From Naasia sp. (GTDB taxonomy: Bacteria; Actinomycetota; Actinomycetes; Actinomycetales; Microbacteriaceae), in NCBI RefSeq assembly GCF_025465545.1, contig NZ_JAODMK010000011.1, positions 1 through 64,000 on the forward strand: a stretch of DNA of 64,000 bases, written 5' to 3'. This document shows positions 9,008 to 18,405 of the stretch, in pieces. Each line of letters starts with the position of its first letter. The stretch's first letter is position 1. The notes under the pieces are model-generated. The model had not been told where the DNA came from and did no database searches. It was given only the letters and a program-made list of their open reading frames with translations. Made by a program: the position numbers and the translations under genes.

Positions 9008-9789
9008 TGTCGACAGTCACCGTCGAAGCGGCTCAGGGCCCGGCGCTCGGGGACGACCTCGAGGCGGCCCCTCCCGGCTCCTTCCTCGTCACGCTGATCA
9101 TCCGGCGCTACATTCCCGAGATCGACGACGAGCCCCGCTGGCAGGACTTCGACGTGCGCGTGCTGCCCACGGACCGCATCCTCGACGCCCTGCACAAGAT
9201 CAAGTGGGAGCAGGACGGCTCGCTCACCTTCCGCCGGTCCTGCGCGCATGGAATCTGCGGCTCGGACGCGATGCGCATCAACGGCCGCAACCGGCTGGCC
9301 TGCAAGACCCTCATCAAGGACCTCGACCCGTCGAAGCCGATCTATGTGGAGGCCATCAAGGGCCTGCCGCTGGAGAAGGACCTCGTGGTCGACATGGAGC
9401 CCTTCTTCGAGTCCTACCGGCAGATCCAGCCGTTCCTCATCGCGAGCAGCGCCCCACCCGAGGGCCGTGAGCGGATCCAGAACGCGGTCGCCCGCGAACG
9501 GTTCGACGACACCACCAAGTGCATCCTCTGCGCCGCGTGCACCTCATCCTGCCCGGTGTTCTGGACGGACGGCCAGTACTTCGGGCCGGCCGCCATCGTG
9601 AACGCGCACCGCTTCATCTTCGACGACCGCGACGAGGGCTCGAAGGTCCGCCTCGACATCCTCAACGACAAGGAGGGCGTGTGGCGCTGCCGCACGACGT
9701 TCAACTGCTCGGAGGCCTGCCCCCGCGGCATCGAGGTCACGAAGGCCATCCAAGAGGTCAAGCAGGCTCTGCTCACCCACCGCAGCTAG
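9007..9789 (+). CDS. sdhB: Succinate dehydrogenase iron-sulfur subunit
   Basis: 260 residues; passes electrons from FAD to quinone. The 2Fe-2S ligands are C79, C84, D87 and C99; the Asp in place of Cys is the known situation in many SdhB proteins. The 4Fe-4S motif CILCAACTSSCP and the 3Fe-4S motif CRTTFNCSEACP follow. The N-terminus is about 20 residues longer than usual. The start overlaps the sdhA stop, so the two are translationally coupled. Last gene of the operon; a palindromic element starts 11 bases after the stop and may end the transcript. Confidence 0.95.
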   Translation: MSTVTVEAAQGPALGDDLEAAPPGSFLVTLIIRRYIPEIDDEPRWQDFDVRVLPTDRILDALHKIKWEQDGSLTFRRSCAHGICGSDAMRINGRNRLACKTLIKDLDPSKPIYVEAIKGLPLEKDLVVDMEPFFESYRQIQPFLIASSAPPEGRERIQNAVARERFDDTTKCILCAACTSSCPVFWTDGQYFGPAAIVNAHRFIFDDRDEGSKVRLDILNDKEGVWRCRTTFNCSEACPRGIEVTKAIQEVKQALLTHRS

Positions 9790-9799
9790 CCCTTTCCCT

Positions 9800-9879
9800 T
9801 CGCTCAGCAGGCATTTCGAACGCCGATCCTCCCTGCGCGCCCTTTCTGCCTGCGCAAGAGAATTGTGCCTGCTGAGCGA
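9800..9879. repeat. CAGCAGGCA palindromic element, copy A
   Basis: Two perfectly complementary 14-base arms, TCGCTCAGCAGGCA (9800-9813) and TGCCTGCTGAGCGA (9866-9879), enclose 52 bases that hold a partial CTGCCTGCG. A further GCTGAGCAGGC lies at 9967-9977, close to the next start codon. Related copies are at 10852-10986 and 22876-22958. Placed after sdhB it could also act as a terminator hairpin. Confidence 0.75.
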
Positions 9880-9991
9880 GAGTGAGAGGCGGCGGAGAAC
9901 GCCCCTCCCCAGGCCCCGCCGGGCAGCGGCTCTCCTCGGTCGAGACACGGGTGGAGGTGCAGCGGGCTGAGCAGGCGAGGACACTGCCGGG

Positions 9992-10822
9992 ATGTCCGCG
10001 GGATACGCCTCACCGCTACTTCGCACCTCCGCCCTTCGAGGTCGCGGAATGACCGCCGCGCAGATCGAGCGCGCAGTCGCGAGCGGAGATCTGTGGCGCG
10101 TCGTCCGCGGCTGGTACGCCGAGCCCGGGACCGACCCAGAACTGATCCGCGCGATGCGTCTTGGCGGGCGGCTCGGCTGCGTGTCGGCGCTCCGCCTGCA
10201 CGGCGCATGGACACCGCCTGACGCGGGCATGCACCTCGCGATGCCCACGTCGGCGTCCGGCCGCCGGCTTCGGGACTCTCGCGAGCTCGTCGATGTCACC
10301 GTCCACTGGCGCTCCAAAGTCGGTCAGCAGGAGTGGCGTGCCGGAGTCAGCTCGGTGCCGAACGCGCTCGCGCACGCCGTCGAGTGTCAGCCGCCGCACC
10401 TCGCGGTCGCCGTGCTCGACTCGGCTGTTCGCCGCAGGCTCGTGTCACGGTCGGTCGTCCTGGCCCTTCTCCGCTCGCTGCCGGCGCGTCACCGTCCGAT
10501 CGCGGAATTCCTCGACGGGCGCTGCGAGGAGGGCATCGAGAGCATCACCCGGTATCGGCTCGCCACAGCTGGGATCCAGGCAGAGCCCCAGGTGGTCGTC
10601 GACGGGGTCGGGCGCATCGACCTCCTGATCGACGGCTGGCTCGCGATCGAACTCGACGGGCGCGAGCACCATGCGCAGGAGCTCGCCTTCTCCCGAGATC
10701 GGCGTCGCGACGCCCTCCTGGCACAGCACGGGTTCTCGCTGTTGCACTTCAGCTACTCGCACGTGCTGTACGACTGGCCGCTCGTCCAGGCGAGCATCGA
10801 GTCGGTTCTGCAGCGCCGATGA
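9992..10822 (+). CDS. DUF559/Vsr-like endonuclease domain protein with AbiEi-like N-terminus
   Basis: 276 residues. The N-terminal half (RTSALRGRGMTAAQIERAVASGDLWRVVRGWY) looks like the winged-helix start of AbiEi-type or Rv2827c-like proteins. The C-terminal half is a PD-(D/E)XK-like nuclease of the DUF559 type: E180/E183, GVGRID (D210), LAIELDG (E220, D222) and FSRDRRRDALLAQHGFSLLHFSYSHV. Many such genes occur in Microbacteriaceae, with unknown roles suggested in defence or DNA processing. This one stands alone, transcribed from 9992 with GAGGAC nine bases upstream, and lies between copies A and B of the CAGCAGGCA element. Fold assignment is good; function is unknown. Confidence 0.85.
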   Translation: MSAGYASPLLRTSALRGRGMTAAQIERAVASGDLWRVVRGWYAEPGTDPELIRAMRLGGRLGCVSALRLHGAWTPPDAGMHLAMPTSASGRRLRDSRELVDVTVHWRSKVGQQEWRAGVSSVPNALAHAVECQPPHLAVAVLDSAVRRRLVSRSVVLALLRSLPARHRPIAEFLDGRCEEGIESITRYRLATAGIQAEPQVVVDGVGRIDLLIDGWLAIELDGREHHAQELAFSRDRRRDALLAQHGFSLLHFSYSHVLYDWPLVQASIESVLQRR

Positions 10823-10851
10823 CGCGCGCGTCGCGGACCCAAATTGGGTAC

Positions 10852-10986
10852 GTCGGCAGGCGAAATTCCTTGAGCAGGCAAATCGGGCCGCATGCCGACA
10901 TCAGAGTCGTGGACGCCTGCTGAGGAAAGGGGACGACGGTTCTGCCTGCTGAGGGAAGGGGACGAGACACTGCCTGCTGAGCGGGA
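10852..10986. repeat. CAGCAGGCA palindromic element, copy B
   Basis: Contains GTCGGCA/TGCCGAC (10852-10858 and 10893-10899), enclosing GGCGAAATTCCTTGAGCAGGCAAATC. Then come three forward CCTGCTGAG units at about 10915, 10942 and 10971. The first part matches copy C almost base for base (GAAATTCCTTGAGCAGGC against GAATTTCCTTCAGCAGGC). It separates the endonuclease gene from the convergent 44-residue ORF. Confidence 0.7.
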
Positions 10987-11018
10987 GTGCGGGGCGGCAT
11001 CCCGGGCTGCGCGGCGGG

Positions 11019-11153
11019 TCAGTCGATGAAGGGCTTCTTGGGCGTGCTGTCGACGAGTTCCGCCCGGTCGAGGCGAGCGGTGGCGACGACACATGCGACG
11101 GATGCGCCGCCCATGACGGCGGCGAGAACGGCCATCCAGGATTCGATGTACAT
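11019..11153 (-). CDS. Small putative membrane protein, 44 residues
   Basis: Starts MYIESWMAVLAAVMGGASVACVV and ends KKPFID. It has one hydrophobic helix (residues 6-24) and a short charged C-terminal tail. A strong AGGAGG lies five bases before the ATG at 11153, better than most ribosome sites in the window, and this is the main evidence that it is real. It diverges from the YihY gene with a 94-base gap. No family recognised; role unknown. Confidence 0.6.
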   Translation of the reverse strand: MYIESWMAVLAAVMGGASVACVVATARLDRAELVDSTPKKPFID

Positions 11154-11235
11154 GGCAACCTCCTGCTTTCCTGAGAGGTATTCGGCGCCCTCGCTTCTGC
11201 GGTTTGGCGCCGTTTCCGGCCCTCGCCCAACACCG

Positions 11236-11241
11236 TAGGCT
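11236..11241 (+). promoter_or_regulatory. -10 box of the YihY/BrkB gene, leaderless
   Basis: TAGGCT ends six bases before the ATG at 11248 and no Shine-Dalgarno lies between, so the transcript probably begins at the start codon. Confidence 0.55.
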
Positions 11242-11247
11242 CTGGCC

Positions 11248-12453
11248 ATGGCGAAAGACGCGGACGCGCTCGCGGTTCGCGACAATGAGGCCGTACTGAC
11301 CGCCGCGAGCGCCAAGGCGACCTCGGCGCCCCCGCTCACGGGGATCGCCGCCCTCATCGACAAGCTGATGCGCACCCGCCCGATGCGGGTCTTCCAGCAC
11401 TACAACGCCGACGGCGGCCCTCTGATGGCCGCGGGCATGAGCTACAACGCCGTGTTCGCCACGTTCGCCGCACTCTGGGTCACGTTCTCGGTGGCGGGCT
11501 TCATCATCTCGGGCAACGAGCTGCTGAAGCAGGGCCTGCTCAACGGGATCAACTCGGCGGTGCCCGGACTGGTGTCGAAGGACGGGGTCATCGACCCGAA
11601 CGACCTCCTGTCCGCCAGCACGCTGAGCTGGGCCGGCGCGATCGCCCTGGTCGGCCTGCTCCTCACCGCCCTCGGCTTCCTCGCGTCCATGCGGGACGCC
11701 ATCCGGCGCATCTTCGCCCTCCCCGGCGACACCACGTTCTTCTTGCTGCAGAAGGCTCGCGACCTGGGGCTCGCCCTCGGCTTCGGGGTGCTGATCCTGG
11801 TCTCGGCCGGACTGTCGTTCATCAGCAATGCGACTCTCGGCGCGATCCTGAACATCCTCGGCATCGACGAGAAGTCGATCTTCGCCGCCGTGCTCCTGAA
11901 GATCGCGAGCTATCTGCTCGTGTTCCTCGTCGACCTCGTGACGGTCGCGGGCGCCTACCGGATCCTCTCCGCCGTCGAGATCCCGCTGCGCCGGCTCCTC
12001 GTCGGTGCGGCGATCGGCGCTGCGGGGATCGGCATCCTCAAGGCCGCCTTCGGGCTCGGCCTGATCGGCGGCGTCGGCAACAACCCACTGCTGACCGGCT
12101 TCGCGGTGATCTTCGGCCTGCTCATCTTCTTCAACTTCTTCTGCCAGGTGCTGCTCGTCGCGGCGTCCTGGATCGCGGTCGGCATGGCTGACGCGGGGAT
12201 CGATGCTCGCGCCCTGGGCCCGATGCAGGTGGAGCTCGACGACGCCGTGCGACTGGAGGAGGCACGGCGGCTGGTCGCCGACGCCAACCACCGGAAGGCC
12301 GAAGAGGAGTACCGCGCCGCGCGAGGCATCCGGAAGTGGCGACTGCGGCGCCGGATCGCGCAGGACGCCCGGAAGGAGGCTCGGCGGCGCCAGGCGGTGC
12401 CGACCACGGACGAGTTCGCGGCCGCCGAGGGGACGCAGGAATCGGGGTCCTAG
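11248..12453 (+). CDS. YihY/BrkB family inner membrane protein
   Basis: 401 residues. Contains the family core: MAAGMSYNAVFATFAALWVTFSV near residue 50, FLASMRDAIRRIF, and about six transmembrane helices to residue 315. It then carries a charged cytoplasmic tail of about 80 residues rich in Arg, Glu and Ala, longer than in most homologues and probably helical. The family was once called ribonuclease BN in error; its role is unsettled, with transport or envelope functions proposed. Leaderless by promoter position. The exonuclease III gene follows after 20 bases but has its own promoter-like box. Confidence 0.88.
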   Translation: MAKDADALAVRDNEAVLTAASAKATSAPPLTGIAALIDKLMRTRPMRVFQHYNADGGPLMAAGMSYNAVFATFAALWVTFSVAGFIISGNELLKQGLLNGINSAVPGLVSKDGVIDPNDLLSASTLSWAGAIALVGLLLTALGFLASMRDAIRRIFALPGDTTFFLLQKARDLGLALGFGVLILVSAGLSFISNATLGAILNILGIDEKSIFAAVLLKIASYLLVFLVDLVTVAGAYRILSAVEIPLRRLLVGAAIGAAGIGILKAAFGLGLIGGVGNNPLLTGFAVIFGLLIFFNFFCQVLLVAASWIAVGMADAGIDARALGPMQVELDDAVRLEEARRLVADANHRKAEEEYRAARGIRKWRLRRRIAQDARKEARRRQAVPTTDEFAAAEGTQESGS

Positions 12454-12461
12454 GGCCCAAA

Positions 12462-12467
12462 TAGGAT
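12462..12467 (+). promoter_or_regulatory. -10 box of the exonuclease III gene, leaderless
   Basis: TAGGAT, then GGGGAC, then ATG at 12474. The box-to-start distance is the same six bases as at several other genes here. Confidence 0.55.
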
Positions 12468-12473
12468 GGGGAC

Positions 12474-13316
12474 ATGGCCGCAGGCAGCACCCCCCTCCGC
12501 CTCGCGACCGTCAACGTCAACGGCGTGCGGGCCGCCTTCCGGCGCGGAATGGGAGAGTGGCTCGAGGGCCGCGGGGTGGACATCCTCGCGCTGCAGGAGG
12601 TCCGGGCCTCGACCGAGGACCTGGAGGAGCTGCTCGGTGCCGAGTGGAGCATCCTGCACGACGCCGCGAGCGCCAAGGGTCGCGCCGGGGTGGCGATCGC
12701 CAGCCGGAACCGCGCCCACATCCACCGCGTCGCCATCGGCGAGGAGGACTTCGACACCGCAGGCCGCTGGCTGGAGGCCGACTACGAGGTCGCCGGCACC
12801 ATCCTGACCGTCGTCAGCGCCTATGTGCCCTCCGGGCAGGCCGACTCCGACAAGCAGGTCGAGAAGTACCGGTTCCTCGACGCGATGGAGGCACGCCTTC
12901 CCGAGCTCGCCGCGCACAGCGAGCTCGCCGTCGTCGTCGGCGACCTCAACGTGGGCCACCGCACGCTCGACATCCGCAACTGGAAGGGCAACGTGAAGCG
13001 GGCCGGCTTCCTGCCCGACGAGCGCGCCTGCTTCGACCGGATCATCGGCGCCGAGGGCGAGGACGGCTACAACGATGGCGCCGGGATCGGCTGGGTCGAC
13101 GTCGGGCGCAAGGTCGCCGGCGATCTGGCCGGGCCGTACACGTGGTGGTCGTGGCGCGGCAAGGCGTTCGACAACGACTCCGGCTGGCGCATCGACTATC
13201 AGCTCGCCAGCAAGGCGCTCGGCGATCGCGTGACCGACTGCGTCGTCGACCGTGCCTCCTCCTACGACACCCGATTCTCGGATCACACCCCCGTGGTCGT
13301 CGACTACGCCATCTGA
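12474..13316 (+). CDS. xthA: Exodeoxyribonuclease III / AP endonuclease
   Basis: 280 residues, normal for ExoA/XthA. Catalytic motifs: ATVNVNGVRAAF near the N-terminus, LALQEVRA with the metal-binding Glu, VVGDLNVGH, and C-terminal SDHTPVVVDY with the Asp-His pair. Cuts DNA 5' of abasic sites in base excision repair and removes 3' blocks. trpS follows after 15 bases, so the two are likely cotranscribed. Confidence 0.94.
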   Translation: MAAGSTPLRLATVNVNGVRAAFRRGMGEWLEGRGVDILALQEVRASTEDLEELLGAEWSILHDAASAKGRAGVAIASRNRAHIHRVAIGEEDFDTAGRWLEADYEVAGTILTVVSAYVPSGQADSDKQVEKYRFLDAMEARLPELAAHSELAVVVGDLNVGHRTLDIRNWKGNVKRAGFLPDERACFDRIIGAEGEDGYNDGAGIGWVDVGRKVAGDLAGPYTWWSWRGKAFDNDSGWRIDYQLASKALGDRVTDCVVDRASSYDTRFSDHTPVVVDYAI

Positions 13317-14354
<1,038 letters not shown>

Positions 14355-14370
14355 AGCAGAGGAGGCCGCC

Positions 14371-15096
14371 ATGGACGCCGTGCTGTTCGATCTGGACGAC
14401 ACCCTCTTCGCCCATCGCGCCGCCGTCGAGGCGGGACTGGTGGCGCACCTGGGCGGCAGCGACGCGATCGAGGACCCCGAGAAGGTGCTCGATCGGTGGC
14501 GGGAGCTCGAGGAGCGGCACTATCCGCGCTACCTCTCCGGCGATGTCTCCTTCCTCGAACAGCGCCGGGTGCGCGCCCGCGAGTTCGCTCTGGGCTCCAG
14601 CGCCACGCTCTCGACCGACGCGGATGCGGACGCCTGGTTCGAGGCGTACCTCGGCAGGTACCGGGAGGCGTGGACGCTGCACGACGACGCGCTGCCCTGC
14701 CTCGACGAGCTGCGCAGCCGCATCCCGGGCGTGCGGATCGGGATCATCACCAACGGCGAGCTCGACTTCCAGACCACCAAGCTGGAGGCGGTGCGCCTCT
14801 CCGATCGCGTCGACGCGGTGATCGCCTCCGGCGATGTGGGCGTGGCCAAGCCTCAGGCGGAGATCTTCCGGATCGCCTGCCGGCAGCTCGGGGTTCGGTT
14901 CGAGGCTGCCGCGTATGTCGGCGACCGGCTGCGCACTGACGCCATCGGCGCCGCGGGCGCAGGGCTGCTGGGCGTATGGCTCGACCGGCGGAGCGAGCCG
15001 GCCACCGCGGAGGACCTCGCCGAGGCGGCTTCTCTCGGGGTGGTGCGGGTCTCGTCGCTGGACGAGGTGCCGGAGATCATCGCGCGGCCCGCCTGA
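14371..15096 (+). CDS. HAD-superfamily hydrolase
   Basis: 241 residues. Motif I FDLDDTLF with the nucleophile Asp near residue 7, motif II TNGELD, motif III lysine in KPQAEIF and motif IV VGDRLRTDAIGAAGAGLLGVW. The helical cap after motif I makes it a subfamily I phosphatase of the YjjG/HAD-IA type. Substrate not predictable. AGGAGG before the ATG and 16 bases after trpS put it in the exonuclease III-trpS transcription unit. Confidence 0.9.
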   Translation: MDAVLFDLDDTLFAHRAAVEAGLVAHLGGSDAIEDPEKVLDRWRELEERHYPRYLSGDVSFLEQRRVRAREFALGSSATLSTDADADAWFEAYLGRYREAWTLHDDALPCLDELRSRIPGVRIGIITNGELDFQTTKLEAVRLSDRVDAVIASGDVGVAKPQAEIFRIACRQLGVRFEAAAYVGDRLRTDAIGAAGAGLLGVWLDRRSEPATAEDLAEAASLGVVRVSSLDEVPEIIARPA

Positions 15097-15156
15097 CGCG
15101 CGATCCGGCTGGCACTGCTCGACACCTGGAATAAATCTCACTTCCCTGCGTTGCCG

Positions 15157-15162
15157 TATAAC
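15157..15162 (+). promoter_or_regulatory. -10 box candidate of the rib operon
   Basis: TATAAC lies 12 bases before the riboswitch. No convincing -35 is visible at 16-18 bases spacing. Confidence 0.45.
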
Positions 15163-15174
15163 TGAACACAAGCA

Positions 15175-15317
15175 ACACGTGCTCCGGGGTCGGTGCAATT
15201 CCGAACCGGCGGTCAAAGTCCGCGAACCGGCGAGCGTCTCCGCGAGGAGCCGCACGTCGGCCGATCCGGTGGAACTCCGGAACCGACAGTCAGAGTCTGG
15301 ATGAGAGGCAGCACGGA
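15175..15317 (+). ncRNA. FMN riboswitch (RFN element)
   Basis: Conserved RFN blocks occur in order: GCTCCGGGGTCGGTG, AATTCCGAACCGGCGGT, AGTCCGCGA, a variable arm, GGTGGAACTCCGGAACCGACAGT, and AGAGTCTGGATGAGAGGCAGCACG closing on the initial CGTGC to form P1. It senses FMN and lowers expression of the downstream riboflavin genes. The next base pairs form a strong separate hairpin (15316-15339). Confidence 0.96.
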
Positions 15318-15339
15318 CGTCCGGGCGACCCCGGACGTC
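15316..15339 (+). promoter_or_regulatory. Expression-platform hairpin after the FMN riboswitch
   Basis: GACGTCCGGG and CCCGGACGTC form a perfect 10-bp stem with a four-base CGAC loop. It starts at the P1 end of the aptamer. No U-tract follows, so translational or Rho-linked control is more likely than intrinsic termination. Confidence 0.7.
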
Positions 15340-15391
15340 GATGGTCGCGCTTGCCCGCCATCTCCCGGAGTCCCGACAGGACGAGAACGAG

Positions 15392-16465
15392 ATGAGCGAA
15401 ACCTCCGGCGCGATCCGGGAGCCCGCAGTGGCTCCGGACCTCGAAGCCGCCATGGCGCATGCCCTCGAGCTCGCTCTCCGAGGCCCCGCCTGGACCGCGA
15501 ACCCGCAGGTGGGCTGCGTGATCCTCGACGCCGCCGGCCGGGTCATCGCCGAGGGCTGGCACCGCGGTGCCGGAACCCCGCACGCCGAGGTGGCTGCGCT
15601 CTCGCACCTCCCGGCCGGCGCCGCAGCCGGCGCCACCGCAGTGGTGACTCTCGAACCGTGCAATCACAACGGCCGCACCGGCCCGTGCAGCGAGACCCTC
15701 CTCGCGGCGGGCGTCGCCCGGGTCGTGTACGCCGTGTCCGACCCGAGCGCCGAAGCCGCGGGCGGTGGCGCACGCCTCGCTGCCGGAGGCGTCGACGTGC
15801 AGGCCGGAGTGCTTGCCCCCGAGGTGGAGGAGGCGCTGCACGCCTGGCTCACGTCCGCACGCCTGCGCCGTCCGCACGTGACCGCCAAGTGGGCGGCATC
15901 GCTCGACGGCCGCATCGCCGCGGCCGACGGCTCGAGCCAGTGGATCACCGGCGACGCGGCCCGGGCCGACGTGCACCGACTGCGCGGCAGCGCGGGCGCC
16001 ATCCTGGTGGGCTCCGGCACGGTCCTCGCCGACGACCCCTCCCTCACCGCGCGCGACGCGGACGGCGCGCTGCTCGAGCACCAGCCGCACGCCGTCGTCC
16101 TCGGCCGCCGCCCTGTGCCTGAGGACGCGGCGGTGCGGCGTCATCCCGCCGGGTTCACCGCCTACCCGGGCGACGACCTGCACGCCGTGCTCGCGGACCT
16201 CTGGCACAAGGGCATCCGCACCGTCTTCGTGGAGGGCGGACCCACTATCGTCAGCGCGCTGGCGCGAGCGGGCCTCATCGACGAGTTCGTCGTCTACCTC
16301 GCCCCCCTCCTGCTCGGCGGCCCCAAGCTCGCGCTCGACGACCTCGGCGTCGGCACCCTCGCCCACGCCCTGCCCCTCGACCTCGTCTCCGCCGAACGCA
16401 TCGGCTCCGATCTTCGCGTCGTGGCCCGGCCGCGCGCGCTCCCCCACAGCCCCGAGGAGGACTGA
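15392..16465 (+). CDS. ribD: Bifunctional riboflavin deaminase/reductase
   Basis: 357 residues. The N-terminal deaminase has GTPHAEVAAL (Zn ligand and proton shuttle) and LEPCNHNGRTGPCSE (two Zn cysteines). The C-terminal reductase begins VTAKWAASLDGRIA with SQWITG and GSGTVLADDP. Performs the deamination and reduction steps after GTP cyclohydrolase II. I chose the ATG at 15392, preceded by AGGACGAGAACGAG. An in-frame ATG at 15341 directly after the hairpin would add 17 residues of no recognisable domain but cannot be excluded. First gene of ribD-ribE-ribBA-ribH under the FMN riboswitch. Confidence 0.94.
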   Translation: MSETSGAIREPAVAPDLEAAMAHALELALRGPAWTANPQVGCVILDAAGRVIAEGWHRGAGTPHAEVAALSHLPAGAAAGATAVVTLEPCNHNGRTGPCSETLLAAGVARVVYAVSDPSAEAAGGGARLAAGGVDVQAGVLAPEVEEALHAWLTSARLRRPHVTAKWAASLDGRIAAADGSSQWITGDAARADVHRLRGSAGAILVGSGTVLADDPSLTARDADGALLEHQPHAVVLGRRPVPEDAAVRRHPAGFTAYPGDDLHAVLADLWHKGIRTVFVEGGPTIVSALARAGLIDEFVVYLAPLLLGGPKLALDDLGVGTLAHALPLDLVSAERIGSDLRVVARPRALPHSPEED

Positions 16466-16468
16466 CCC

Positions 16469-17125
16469 GTGTTCACCGGAATCATCGAAGAGGTCGGACA
16501 GGTCGTGAGCTTCGCCGATCTCGCCGACGGGAGCGCCCGGCTCACCGTGCGGGCCCCCCTGGCCGTCTCCGACGCCCGCCACGGCGACTCCATCTCGGTC
16601 GGCGGCGTCTGCCTCACCGTGGTCGACCAGGGCGAGGACTGGTTCGCCGCCGACGTCATGGGACAGACCCTCGCCGTGTCGGCGCTCGCCGGCGTCGCGA
16701 GCGGCGACCCGGTCAACCTGGAGCGCGCGGCCCGCGTCGGCGACCGACTCGGCGGCCACATCGTGCAAGGCCACGTGGACGGGGTGGCGACCCTGCTCGC
16801 CCGGACCGACCTCGAGTCCTGGCGAGTTCTCCGCTTCGCCATCGACCCGGCGCTCGCTCCGCTCCTCGTGGACAAGGGCTCGATCACCGTCGCGGGAGTG
16901 TCCCTCACCGTGTCGGCGGTGAGTCCGGCCGAGGCACCCGAGGGCTCCTGGTTCGAGGTGAGCCTCATCCCCGAGACCCTCGCCGCGACCACACTGGGGT
17001 CCCTCGAGGTCGGCGGAGCGGTGAACGTCGAGACGGACGTCCTCGCCCGGCACGTGCAGCGCCTCCTGGCGTTCGGCACAGCAGCAGCAGCGCCCCCAGT
17101 TGGCGCGGAAGGAGGTGCGAGATGA
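16469..17125 (+). CDS. ribE: Riboflavin synthase alpha chain
   Basis: 218 residues with two homologous lumazine-binding repeats. The first begins MFTGIIEEVGQV and contains GDSISVGGVCLTV; the second contains GHIVQGHVDGVA and KGSITVAGVSLTV. Converts two 6,7-dimethyl-8-ribityllumazine molecules to riboflavin. The GTG start lies three bases after the ribD stop. Its stop overlaps the ribBA ATG, so the operon is translationally coupled. Confidence 0.95.
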   Translation: MFTGIIEEVGQVVSFADLADGSARLTVRAPLAVSDARHGDSISVGGVCLTVVDQGEDWFAADVMGQTLAVSALAGVASGDPVNLERAARVGDRLGGHIVQGHVDGVATLLARTDLESWRVLRFAIDPALAPLLVDKGSITVAGVSLTVSAVSPAEAPEGSWFEVSLIPETLAATTLGSLEVGGAVNVETDVLARHVQRLLAFGTAAAAPPVGAEGGAR

Positions 17126-18405
17126 GTCTCGCCCGGATACCCGAGGTCCTCGAGGCGCTGCGCGCCGGACGGCCCGTGATCGTCGCCGACGACGAGAGCC
17201 GCGAGAACGAGGGGGACGTCATCCTCTCCGCCGAGCTCGCCTCGCAAGAGGTGCTCGCCTGGACGATCCGTCACACCTCCGGGTTCATCTGCGCCCCGAT
17301 GAGCGACGAGATCGCCGACAGCCTCGAGCTGCCCCTCATGGTCGCCGTCAACGAGGACCCGCGCGGGACCAACTACACGGTCACCGTTGATGCGGCGGCC
17401 GGCATCAGCACGGGCATCAGCGCGGGGGATCGCGCGCACACCCTGCGCGCGCTCGCCGATCCGACCGCGACGCCGTCCCGCCTGCACCGGCCGGGCCACA
17501 TCCTGCCGCTGCGCGCGCTCCCCGGCGGAGTGCGGGAGCGCGGCGGCCACACGGAGGCGGCTGTCGACCTGATGCGCCTCGCGGGCCTCCGACCGGTCGC
17601 CGCCATCGGCGAGCTGATGTCGGACAACGGCGAGATGATGCGCCTGCCCGAGCTGATCCGGTTCGGGCAGGAGGAGGGCGTGCTGGTCACCACCATCGCG
17701 GCCCTGATCACCTACCTCGACGAGCACCCCGACGCGGAGGTCCAGGACGCCGTCGTCCCTCCCGCCGAGTCCCCTCGGGTGCGGTTCGAGGTGGAGACCA
17801 ACCTGCCGACCATCCACGGCCCATTCCGGATCCGCGCCTACCGCGACGGGATGACCGGGGCGGACCACGTCGCCGTGATCGTGGGCGAGCCCGGCGACGG
17901 CGCACTCGTGCGGGTGCACTCCGAATGCCTCACCGGCGAGGCGTTCGGCTCCCTCAAGTGCGAGTGCGGTCCCCAGCTGGATGAGGCGCTCGAGGCGATC
18001 CAGCGGGAGGGCGGCGTGGTCGTCTACCTCCGCGGCCACGAAGGGCGCGGCATCGGCCTCGTCAACAAGCTGCGCGCCTACCGACTCCAGGAGGAGGGCC
18101 TCGACACGCTCGACGCGAACCTCGCCCTGGGGCTGCCGGCCGACGCGCGCGACTACGGAGCAGCGTCCGCGATCCTCGCCGAATTGGGCGTCGACCAGGT
18201 GCGGCTGCTCACCAACAACCCCGAGAAGGTGCGCCAGCTGGAGGAGCACGGCATCACCGTCGCGAGCAGGGTGCCGCTCGTCGTGGGCGTCACCGCCTAC
18301 AACGAGGGCTACCTGACCACCAAGCGGGATCGGATGGGACACGAGCTCACGGATGACGCACTCGCGTCGTCCGTGCTCAGCGGAACGGAAGGACACACCA
18401 AGTGA
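17122..18405 (+). CDS. ribBA: Bifunctional 3,4-dihydroxy-2-butanone-4-phosphate synthase / GTP cyclohydrolase II
   Basis: 427 residues. N-terminal RibB domain: DDESRENEGDVI, the acidic loop that binds ribulose-5-phosphate, then RPGHILPLRA and GHTEAAVDLMRLAG. C-terminal RibA domain: SECLTGEAFGSLKCECGPQL with the Zn cysteines, then RGHEGRGIGL. It supplies both precursors of the pathway from ribulose-5-phosphate and GTP. The ATG overlaps the ribE stop, and the ribH GTG overlaps this stop. Confidence 0.95.
   Translation: MSLARIPEVLEALRAGRPVIVADDESRENEGDVILSAELASQEVLAWTIRHTSGFICAPMSDEIADSLELPLMVAVNEDPRGTNYTVTVDAAAGISTGISAGDRAHTLRALADPTATPSRLHRPGHILPLRALPGGVRERGGHTEAAVDLMRLAGLRPVAAIGELMSDNGEMMRLPELIRFGQEEGVLVTTIAALITYLDEHPDAEVQDAVVPPAESPRVRFEVETNLPTIHGPFRIRAYRDGMTGADHVAVIVGEPGDGALVRVHSECLTGEAFGSLKCECGPQLDEALEAIQREGGVVVYLRGHEGRGIGLVNKLRAYRLQEEGLDTLDANLALGLPADARDYGAASAILAELGVDQVRLLTNNPEKVRQLEEHGITVASRVPLVVGVTAYNEGYLTTKRDRMGHELTDDALASSVLSGTEGHTK

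Noticed and set aside
9241-9305. Asp in place of a 2Fe-2S cysteine of SdhB
   Set aside because: This Asp is normal in many SdhB proteins, so it is not a defect.
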